64,000 nt of DNA from Marthasterias glacialis (Eukaryota > Echinodermata > Asteroidea > Forcipulatida > Asteriidae): contig OU452219.1 of the NCBI GenBank assembly GCA_911728455.2, positions 19,561,397 to 19,625,396 on the forward strand. The letters are read 5' to 3'. Under the pieces are notes generated by a model. It was not told the DNA's origin, searched no databases, and was given only the letters and a program-made list of their open reading frames with translations. How positions within the stretch are numbered: position 1 is the first letter of the stretch; the number at the start of each line of letters is the position of its first letter. A program made the translations under genes and the position numbers. Shown one piece after another: positions 12,101 through 24,100 of the stretch.

Positions 12101-15100
12101 AGACCAGTCTATCGGCACAAGGCTGAGTGTGTTCTATGAGGCGTGGTCCTGGGAGCTGGAACAGCAGGGGAATACAAAGAAAGCCGATACAGTGTATCGG
12201 GAAGGGTTGGCTTGTAATGCTGTGCCAAGGACTGCCCTCCAGACAGCACACAGGTAGGCGTCAATCAAATCCCCAGGAAGGGTTTTTTGTTGGAACTTGT
12301 GGGGTGTTCAAATTTGCTGTAAATTGAAAGAGTCTCGTGTCCAATAATTGCACCGCACAGTACTTTTGCATGTTCTGGGCCGATTAATTTGGCCCAATTT
12401 TCGGACTGTGTACTGGCAGGGTCAATATAATTGACCCTATTTATAATGCATTCGTATTGGTAATAACACATCACATGACCTTACCTTTGTGAAAGGTCAA
12501 ATTGCGACCCAAATTAAGTGTAAGAAGTCGGCTTTGTACTTGTGCATGCCCTGTTGATGCAAGTCAATATTTCTATAACTTTAATTTGCATTTTACAGGC
12601 ATTATACTCTTCCTACTTTAGTCTGATTTCCTATTTTTTTATTTGTTTTGGTCTCAGAAAAATTATCAAAATTGTCATTAAAAAGCCAGAAAAGTCCATC
12701 CAAGGCTATACCATGGAGTTATATACAAGAACTAGAGGGAGCACTCACGATGTCACACATGGAACTCCACTGACTCACCATGGGCAAAAACCCCTATGGG
12801 TCAATTGCATAAGAATGTCCACTTAGAAAACTTTCGCTGTATAAACTGATAAATGACCATTGTAAATGAATGGTCTGCACCATTTTCTCAATGGTAAAAC
12901 ATGCTCCTTGTCGGGCTTTGTCGCATGGTTTAGTACGCCCTCTAGTTCTTAGACTCTATGGCCTATACCATGTGTACATGTAGGTCAGCCCTTGAGACCA
13001 ACTTTTTTTTTGTTTTTTGCTTAATATCAATCACCTAATTTCAAAGCCATACACGAAAAATAAATATTTACCGAAACAGTTTTTAAAGATGAATATAAAA
13101 CTTGGTCTCTGTGCATTTGGAGAGATGTTATTTACAAGATGTTTTTTTCACTGGACCATTGAAAACATTGTGTTCAATCAAACCAACGCTGGCATGGTTA
13201 GTTAGGTGTGACAGGGGAATATGCAGTAACACTATCTCTTTGCATGAACATTTTCTTTTTGTCAGGGATTTTCAGTCTCGTGTTGCCAGGTCAACCATGA
13301 ATGAGATTCAAGAAGGGATAGATGCGCCCTCAATGCCAGGAGAGCGGCGGGATCACTTGGGTGACCTCAGGGCCAAAGGTCGGCAGCAGAAGGTCAGCAG
13401 TCAGAGAATTGGATCAGCCAAACAAGGTAAAATGAAGTCAGACAGATCAACCCGAATAATATGCCTGGGAAATTTTTTTTTTCACAGGTCTCGGGAAAGT
13501 ACTTAGTACACAGCACTTGACACACATCGATGTATGGACAAAACACAAACAATATTCTTTATCCCCGATGCAAATTTGGCATCTATTAAAAGCTTTGAGC
13601 TTTTAAATGTTTATTCACCAGAAATAGTTTGGATGTTTACTAATCACAAGATGTAAAATTTTAATAGGACATTCCTGATTTATGGGAGGTGTCTTGACAT
13701 GCTCATAAAAGGGCATCAAAGATAACATTAAGTCAGGTATATGTAGATTGTGAACACACATGAAGTGGAGCATTATAAATTACACAGTTTTTTTAGGGCG
13801 TCATTATTAAAGTATGACCCTGCCTTTAAAGGTTGTTTCCATTTTAAGGAACTACCATTAATGTTAGGCAGTTAGGTGCAACAAAAATTCGTCTCATAGT
13901 TCAAACCTAGCTCTGCCTAACTGCCTTCAAAATAATGAGCGCTTTGAGACACACTTCCAGCTGTGATAAACTTTATAAAAACTGGGTACTGTTATTATTT
14001 TTATATTCTAAGTCTTGTGCAGTCATTTTATTTTCACAGACATGTTAAACTTATTCAGATTTTATTCTTGCCTTTTCATCTTTCACAGCCAGCAGAGGAG
14101 GTCTCGGTACGACAATGCCGACCCCACAAGTTGGACAGTCATTTTCAGTGTTCTGTGAAGACGAGGTATCCATGGGTGGGGCATCTGGTGGCCATTCCTC
14201 CTTACCACCACCTACTGGGGAGTGGGAACGAATCCCCATACGACAGGAGGCTCAGAAGGAGAATATCCAAGGAGCTGGACCCTGGGCTGGTCAGAGGGTA
14301 AGATGATTAATATCGCTGCCGACGATTGTTTGACGTTTTCCTCGTTTTCCCTGCCAAATGAGCGCACAAGTTTCTGATCATTCACATCAACAATCTTTAC
14401 CCTTGAAGGTAACCGGTTTACTCCTTGGTGATGAGAAGCAATGAAAGTTGAGTGTCTTGCCCAAGGATACAAATGTCAAGATCGGAATCCGAACCCACAC
14501 TCTGAGTTTGATGCTCTAGACCGCTTGGCCACGACACGCTACGTTTATGTCAAACACTACGTATATTTTATCTAAATTTTTTGACCATATTAAAACAAAC
14601 TAGAGATAGTAGCTATTTTGTGATGTGTTATTTTTTTGTGGTTAGGTTCGTCAGTCACGTAGTGCTGGAATTGGCATCAGCGAGGCTGCAACCTACGCTC
14701 GACCCTCCTTTTCGGTTCATGTGGATGAATCCGTCTCAGACACTGTGTAAGTTTAAATAAAAAATAATATCAAATACAGCTTATTTTTAATGATATTCAG
14801 ATATTAGTTCAAACTTTAATAATCAAACACTGTTTTTTTTTTTGCCCGATTTCTTATGGGATTTTTTAACAAACCAGATTCTTGATTGAAAGTGTAATGT
14901 ATTACTGTAGGACTCATGCAAGTCTGTTGTTGTCATGAAGTCACTGAGCCTTGCTGGGCGCCGCCATTATTGTTAAAGTTAGTTCATGTAATGCGCTTGG
15001 TTCAGCAGCATACAGCACAGGGAGAAACTAGGATTGATGTCAGTTCTCTCTCTCTCTCTATAGCATGCTTATTACGTCTATTAACCCTAACGGTATCAAA

Positions 15101-18100
15101 TCCATCAAAATCAATCGGCTGGTTTTGCTTGATTTCGATTGGTCCAGTACACCACCAGATTGAAACATTTGGTTGATTTTGATGGAGTTGGTCTTTAAGC
15201 GCTGTTGAAACACCAGTCAATTTTAATAGAGTTTGTCTTTCACCCCTTTTGGAACATTTTGAAAGGATTTTTTAGTGTAAAGTGCACTGGTTGATTATGA
15301 TTGATTCAGTACAGTTGCCTATTGGCTGTCCAACAATTGATTGATTTTGGCGGATTTGGTATGGTTTTTAGCAAAAACACCTAGGGAGATAGGGTTAACG
15401 TATACTTAAGTCTACTACAGATTTGTGTTTTTTTGTTTTTTTTTTCAAAGGACCCCAAGGAAGGTGCCAGAGATAGGCAGTCAAGTGCTAAGTGCTCGCA
15501 AGCCAGACAAACCCTCCAATCTACTTGAAAACATTGCCCGGGTAAGTCCTTATTCCAGACTTCATGAATGCTTGTTTAAAGCAGTTGGCCACGTGTCCCT
15601 AGATTTGAGCTCAGTGTCTCTTTTCTGTGAGAAACATGTAAAGCTTCGCTGACAGGTGTGCCTTTTAAAAACCACACAAAATATTGTTGTGGGCTCAAGA
15701 ATGAAAGTTTTATTGACAAAAAAAATCACAAAAAACATTATTGTGGGGTTAAGAATGAAAGTTTATTGCAGGGGTTGATACTGTCAAGAACTGAACTGTT
15801 ATAATGATTATACTAATACAGTTCTTATATAGTGCTTTATCACATGCAACTGGTGTCTCAAAGCACTCAGTATTTCTACAACAGATGAAGTATGCATGTT
15901 ATGTTTGACTTATGAGACACATGAGGTCAATGGAGACCCATCATTGGACAATGATGGGGAGTTAGAGCTTTCTGCTCTACCAGCCAGGCTTCTGATGGAT
16001 GATAACCAAGCCTACGTCCTTACGGACTGTAAAGGGGGTAACCCTGTTTCAGCCCAAGGAGTAGGTGGCAGTGGCCCCTGGGAAAACAGTTGATTTGTAG
16101 CCCACGCCTCAAGTGGCTTACTATCCTTGTGCGTCTGGCGACTTGCATAAAAAAATTTAAAAATGAATGTCAGTGGGGATCCATCATTGGCTGGGAGTTA
16201 TGCGTGGCTTGTACACACGTGGAAATTTCCATTGTTTGACCCCTATGCTAAGGTCTTATTTTAGCAAGTTATTAGCAACTTAGCATATTAATTTTATTAC
16301 TTACCTATTTTACGTAATATATGTTATTTGCTTGTCTAGTATTTTGAGTATGTAAACTAAAAGGGTTGAACTCTGTGATGCTAAAATGATTGTGGAAAGA
16401 TTTACAAAGAAACAAACTAGTCATTAACAGTTCTTCTATGGCCGTTTACAAAACCACGTCTTGGGTTTAGGCTTAGGCTCTGTCAGTTATTTTGAAAACG
16501 TGTGCTTTCCTTACGGGGATTCAAACAGGCGGACGGAGCCCAAGCGGTGATTTCGTAAACGGCCTATGTCTGAGAGGTGGTAGCCTGTACATTTTACATA
16601 GGTTAAGATAATCCAAGTTATAAATAGTGCAATTATTAAGCCACCTATGAACAAGTTGCAGAAATTGATACTGAACTCCTTCTAATCTATGTGCCTGATG
16701 AGCAGAGATAGAATTAAACACTACAGTACAAAATTCAAGATTAGGTCTAAGAAAACAAGGTGCGTAAAGCATGTTCATTCTTCAAAGAGCGGAAGTTGCT
16801 TGGATATGTTGGAGGCTAAAATTCTTTCTTTGTTGTTCTGAATCTCATCCAATCTTAAACGCTATCATTAAGCAGCAGCCCGTTGCAGATGACAAGACAA
16901 GAGCTATGTACTGTAAGCATCTAGTCTATAGCGGTGCACAGGAGATGTCTCTAGAGGAACTGAGAGCGATTAGGTACAACGCCAAAAAGGAAGCTAAAAA
17001 AATAGAAGGTGAGTAGGGAAATTGTAGGTCAGTGAATCTAGTTTGGGACAACACCACGTGCATAAAATATCTATAAGGTTTGGGATAACACCACGTGCAT
17101 AAAATATCTATAAGGTTTGGGACAACACCACGTGCATAAAATGTCTCTGTATGACAATGTACGAGTTGGTTCTGAAAGGAATCGGTGGTATTTTATCAAT
17201 ATCCTGTTATTATCTTAAAGCAAACTTAAATCCTCCATTGTGATTGGTCGATCCATAGCAACAAGAGTGTGATGTATAGTCATATTGCACAGCCCATATC
17301 ACACCCTGTTCTTTAACGCGCTGTTTTAACTCCCATATGCAGGATCCTATGGAAAATTCACTGTAAATTCAAAAGTGGCACGTTTGCTGGAAGATAAATT
17401 CACATGTGCGCCCATGAAATACAGAAAAATATAGTGTGTCTACGTCCCTTATCCAACTCGCCTGCGGCCTCGTTAATATTATCAGTAGTATTATGTATAA
17501 CAAATGTCATAAAAATTTGAATCAAGCCGAAGCTTGAAAGTTGGAGGGAAAACTACAAACAAAGATGTATACAAATAAATGCACAATGGTCACCTCCTGC
17601 TCGTCCTTGATAAACGTACCCAGGGTTCAAATAATCAGATTGGTAAACCCATGGTTGAGTCCACAACGTGGCACCAAAACACTTCAACTTATAGGCCTGA
17701 TTTTTACAATGATTACTTTAAATATGTAAAGGTTGGTGTTATTTTGTTGGTCTAAGTCTCCTCAATGTACACTCGAGCCACTTGAAGCAATGAGCATTGG
17801 AAACCTTGTCAGAATGAACACAAGAGTTACTGTAGGATTTAAAAAGTCTTTGCATGGTGGAAATACAATCTAGTGAGGTTTGCGGAGACACAATGTGCAT
17901 AAACTCATCTAGAAGTTGTGGTGGTTCTGAAAAGAACCTTTGATATTAAAAGAAGATGCTGCCATCCAGAATGCTGGGACATGCTGCTTAACCATTTAAA
18001 ACCAGATGAAAAGGTCGTGAATAGACTCGCATTTTGTGGCCTTTCAGAGGCGATTTTTGTGTAATCCCCTATCATAGACCTTTGTCCTTTTGTTCCAAGA

Positions 18101-21100
18101 AGGGGATTACGTGTCATCGAGAGGCTTCCACTATTGTAAGTCAGAGTGAGTCGGCAATCGAGCAATGGTTCCGTGTTTAGTGCCACTCCTATGCCGTAGG
18201 TAACGGCCGTTGTTTTGCAATTCATGCTGTGTGAATTTGACATTTTCTCGGTCGAGAAACAAAATGGACGATCCAACAAAGAGAATCTTTCTTCTCTTGT
18301 CATTGACAAGCCGGGGTTTCTTTGTGCCAGTGGTACCCTCAATGCAAAAAGATTTCGGCAATTCCGCCAAAAGAATCCCGCCAGGGGGTCGGGACAGAAA
18401 AAAAGAATCCTGGCGGCAACTAGTTAAGTACTGCTAAGGAGGTTTACCTAATGGGTTAAACTCGATGGAGCGTGTAAGCAGGAACTGGAACAGGATAAGT
18501 TTACTCTGGGTAAACCTTCATTAGATAGATTTGCAATACTAGTCTTGACTCAAAAGAGCCAGTATTGTAAAGAGATTTTTATTTTTTTTAATTTTTTTTT
18601 TTTTGGTAGAGCAACGTCTTGCCTTGCAGAGGCAGAAAGATGAGTATTCAGCACTGATGAGACAAAAACAGGAGGCGCTCGAAAGGCAAATGGAACAGCA
18701 ACGGTGAGTCCATCACAGAGATTAGTCAGCAATGCGGCTGTGAGAAGAAAAATTCAGCTAGTAGTTTCCTTTGGGAATTTAATACCTGAAGGGGGTCACT
18801 TTACTTTAATAGAATCAAAAAAGTCTGGGTAACATTCTTTTGCTGGAGCTCCGAAATCCTTCGTAAAAGTTTAAGGTCTGCGAAAGAACTTGTAGTTACA
18901 TAGGCACGGAATTTTGACTTTGAGAAGGCAAGACCGTTCTCATTTTGTAAAGGGCACTTCCGGGGAAAGAATTTAAAGTCTCTTGGAAGAGGCACCAAGA
19001 CTTATTTTGTGCAGTGCCAGGTTTGATGCTTTGGATGCCTTGAATTCTGCAAATTATTTTCATTCACTGTTTTTTACTAGGATGAGTCAATGATAGAATT
19101 TTCAGGCAAGAAATCTTCGGATGAATGATACATATTTTGAAAGCTAAGAACTTGAAAATGAAAACTACAAGGTCCGTATCCCCAAACTAACTCATCACTC
19201 AACAGTAATAAGTGGGCTGCGTTTGATTTCAGAATGTTGCACGAACAGCAACTGGTAGAGCAGAGGAAGGCACAGGAACAGCTGAAGTTGCAGTTACACC
19301 AGCAGATGCAGCAACAACAGCATCAGATGCAGCAGCAGTTACAACAAATGCAGCAGGAACTCAAACAGCAGCCTACCAAACAGCCCCTTCTGGTGTGTAA
19401 AAAAAATATATACTTTCTCATGGGTAGTGTTTGAGGAATGCTGCTAGTTGGGGGAAGAAGCTGATAGGGCTACCGGTATATCCTCTGAGCTTTCAGAAAA
19501 TTGGCAAGGAACCTAACTATTTCATCCATGATTCAAGGAGAGAGCCCAACCCAATGAAGGAGTTTGGTTCAGTAAATCTTTGGAAGTACAATTTATTTCT
19601 ATTGCACAGTCAAATAATATGACCATCATGGAAGTTTGGCCAATCAAAGAACAGCTTGAGGTCATGAATATGTAAGAGGTATGGCCTCATTAGGAGATTT
19701 ATCTAGTACCTTAGTTCACAACTGCATTGTGTTTTTTATACTAGTGTAATAAAACAGGCCACTCATTTTGAAAAAAAACCTGATATTAGATTTTGTTTTT
19801 TAGGATAAAGTACAGGACAATGATTTATAAAAGAAGAAGAATAGTTCCAATCTGAAAGCTCACTTAATGTTATAAAGCTTATACCAATATACCATGTAAC
19901 CTTTGTACCAAATACCGGAGGTTTACCCTGCCTTTAAAATACTGGGGAAGTGGAGCAACGTGTCGGTATTAGGAACAGGAACATTGTGTCACAGGCCTGA
20001 TTGCTTTGTTCTTGAAAGGGCAAGGCACCAAGGTATTTTCTCCATGGTAAAGGACATTTCTATGAGGAAATTTTCAATTTCTATTTGAACATTTCAAGGT
20101 CACCGAGGCAATGACCAGGGGCAACGGAGGCAGTTGCTTCCGTTGCCTCCGTAAAGTATCAGGCCTTGTAGAGTCAGGCACTTCAGTACAAGATGCTCAC
20201 AACCCCTATGGTCGACGATTTAACCGGTGCGGTGGCATTACGTAATGCTTTTCGTCATTTTGCAGGACCTGTGTGTATTTTCACAGTAGTTGAGAGAAAT
20301 CATAAAACACCGGGGAGAAGGAAGCTATTTCCAATTTTGATCAAGCCCAATACCCTTCAGAGGGTCTATCATGATCCTGCAAAGCTCTGGAAAAAAATTG
20401 TGGCCGTAGCTGTGGTGCTGCCAGCAGACTGACAAGGCCATGACCCCCCCCCCCCCAGGCTAAGAGACTTATATACACAAAACATTGACTATGTTGCACA
20501 ACCCTCCTGCATCGGTGTTCGTAATCACTCACAGAAGGTGAATGAACTAAGTCTGGCCATTCACCTTTGCTGTAGTGTTTCTAGATGGTATGGTAGTGGA
20601 TGTCATGGAAGACTTTTGTTAAAAAAAACATTTATGAGTGAAGTTGTTTGAAAAAAAATTGCATAATTTTGTGGTTAATTATGTACAGTGGTGTCGCTTC
20701 GCAGAGGGTTTTAAAGAAGCAGTTTGTTCTATTGATATAGTATGTCTGTCTGAAATCTAGTTATGTTTGCCATGATAGGTGCGACAGGAGCCAGTGCCAC
20801 CGCAGCATGGAGCACTTGGCCAGTCCACAGTGCAGGACACCAAACCAGACATTGGTCCAAGGTAAGGCAATATATCGTACGGTGGGTAGGTGATGGCATT
20901 GTGCCTTGGATGATACAAGCATGGAATTTGTCACACAATCGGGGTATGTCTTCAGAAAGATATTTGACTATTTAGGGCTGTTGTAGATTTGTCCTTTGGA
21001 AAAAAATAGGTAGAATTACAAGCAATGGCAGCCATTTTGACAATTGTGAAAATTGCTTCTACCTGTCAATATGAAAATCAACCCAATCTACATGCAGGGC

Positions 21101-24100
21101 TCTGGTCCAAAATGGGATTCGAACCAGGGTCCACAGAGTTTAAAGGCAGGGAAGAACCCACAAAACCAACCTGAAAGCCCCAGGTTTCAATTTTTTTTCG
21201 GTATACATGTCCAAAACACAATGCCCCAAGAGATCTGTCACAAAAATTATCTGAAAGTGGGACTATATTTAAGTCATTTAAGCTGATCCTGTAGACTCGT
21301 TTACTTTCTTTGATTGACAGGGACCCTACAGTAACAAGGCAGTTGATATATGAAGACACGGGAAATCAAGGTATGTGTTTTTCAGTTAGTCTGAAGGAAA
21401 ATACTTGTCATTAATTAAATTTTCAAAAAGCACAGCATACCTGATTTTTATTTAAGTACATGTGTAAAATTGTATGGCTGATTTTTGTTTGCTTCCTTGG
21501 CAAGTGATTCTAGAGAATTGTAGCTACCACATTTTCACAATCAGCATGAAATAATTTCTGTTACATGCATCACAATTATACTTGGTCACAGCTACAGCGA
21601 GTTGTATCGGTGCAAATGACACTTCAGCCACCTGCAACCCAACCCCGTCATCCAGGACTGCCCTGAACAGCACCGCGCAAGTAACGCCCAGTGCTTCGGA
21701 CGTTTTACAAGGCCAGACTCCCAGTGAGCACAACAACCCAACACCAGGCTCATCACACTCGCGTAACTCCTCCTACCTGAATTTAAGCCGGGTGACCCCG
21801 GGCCGCACCCCTGGTGGGCTGACACGCCCCTCCCCAACCGTGAACACAAGAGAGGCAATGGGTGTGGTGATGGCGATGTTGAATAACCCTTTGGGCGAAG
21901 ATGATGACTTCATGCTAGAGTCGGGGCGTTTTTTCCCAGCTCAACGAGACAACGACTTTGAGGATATCTTTGCAAATACTGGTGAGTTTTCCTCAAAACA
22001 GTCTCTCATTCTTTTTTTTTTTTTTTGCGAATAAAAAATGTTTGTAAAAAGATAAAGCAGATTAAAATAAAAGTTTTGATTTGCTGGTACTCAAATATGT
22101 AGTTCAGACTTTCAAAATATATTGCTAATTCAGACGATATTTCTTTTCAATGTATCCCATGGGACTTTTAGGTTATTGTTTGATTCAATGGAAATTATTT
22201 TAATACAAATTGTTTAAAATGAATACATTTTGGTCTGTCCATATTTTAAATGTTTTTTCAAAATCCTGCAAGGAGCTCCACTGGGCGTGACAGACAATTT
22301 TACTTATTACATTGAAGAATGTATAGACACAGCAGGCAATTCATTTTTAAAGATATTTTAAGTATTTAAATAAGTTTAAAGTTTTTTTTATTTTTTTAAA
22401 CTATTAACTATGAGAAAGGCAAACTTGGAAACACTTTATTTTCCTTGAAAATGTTCAAACATTTAGACAAAGTTTTGAAACTTGTAAACAATTTATACAG
22501 CATCCAAGAAGTCAGAACCGCAACCTGTTCCCAATTTTGACGGCAAGTCGGAACCCAGCGCCTTTAGTGCTGTCGGCAAAGCAGCCGGTGCTGGGCCAAG
22601 TTTTACAATTTTCAACGAGAGTGCTGCATGTGATGCAGAGTCCAACGGAAGAGAGTTGATCGATGGAAGTGAACTCAAGCACCTGGCCGACCAAGAGAAT
22701 ATGTGAGTCTCATTTGTCCTGGAGAGTGTTAGTTCATTAGATAAAATTTGAAATAACAGAAAGTATCAAGAGAAAATAATTTTTGCCGTTTTCCTTCTTT
22801 TCATGAGAAACATAAAAAAAATGATAATAATGATAATAATACAGAGTTCTTATACAGCGCTTTACCACACCCGGTGGGACGGTACCAAAAAACAGAATCC
22901 CGGCGGCAACTTGTCGGAAGAGTGCAGGAAAACTCCTTTAACTTGTGTGAGGAGTGTGGAAAACTCATTAACCTTATCAGAGGAGTGTGGAAAACTCTTA
23001 ACCTTGTCAGTGGAGTGTGGAAAACTCCTTAACCTTGTCTGAGCAGTGTGGAAAACTCCTTAACCTTGTCAGAGGAGTGCGGAAAACTCATTAACCTTGT
23101 CAGAGGAGTGTGGAAATCTCCTTAACCTTGTCAGAGGAGAGTGGAAAACTCCTTAACCTTGTCTGAGCAGTGTGGAAAACTCCTTAATCTTGTCAGAGGA
23201 GTGTAGAAAACTCCTTAACCTTGTCAGAGGAGTATGGAAAACTCAGTGAACAAGTAGTTTATAGCTCACCTTGCATTTCTTAAAATGAAGGACTGTTTTC
23301 ATGTAAATGTAAGTTCTTTAAGTAAACTCTCTACACAGCTTTCTTTGAATCGTGTTTTGTGAATTTCTGTTGACAGGCCTCCCCAGGACTTCATCAAACC
23401 GAGGCCAGATGGACGACAGCGGGCTGGTATCCTACAGCCTTCCCACGGCATCCCCTTCATGTCACTAGAAGACCAAGAGAGAGAGGCCAGGGAACAAGAC
23501 CGAAAGTCACCAGAAGAGGTACATAGACTTGTAAAATGCACCACCTGATTTCATGAAGCATTCTGGCTGGTAACTTTTCTACCCAGCAACATGAGCTCTG
23601 ATGTCATAAAATGGGAACAGGTTTCTCCTTGCAATCTGTTTTTAGCTTATAGATGCTAGGAAAATCGGCTAATTTGACCCGAAAATTTAGATTTCAATTT
23701 TTTAATAGCTCTTTTTATGGATTCAAGAAAGTTACAAACTTTCATTTTAAGGTAGTGCATAAAACATCTGCCAATGATAAGTGGTAGTCATTAACCGAAA
23801 AATGAATTCTTGCCCGACATTCTTGCTGGTTACGTTTTTTTTAGCATTGTCTGTGGCTTTAAATGCCACATTTGTTCAGAGAAAAAATTGTTAACAACTG
23901 TTTTCAGCAAAAATCGGGCCGTGCAACTTAAATATATTGTGCTGAATGAAAGAAAAATGCAAAAAATAGTTATTGGCGTTACATTTCGATCCTAGCACAG
24001 TTGTTCTAATTTGAGATTTAGCCGCTTAGAAAGAGGGCTAGGGCCACACGTGAGGCGACTTATCATTTTTACATTTATATTATAGGTTTTTTTTTTTGGT

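Noticed and set aside
21592-21858. 88-codon minus-strand frame
   Set aside because: Antisense shadow of MADBUB exon 13, whose sense frame has the CDI motif.
22918-23247. CRISPR-like spaced repeat
   Set aside because: Units are adjacent with no unique spacers and the genome is animal; this is a minisatellite.
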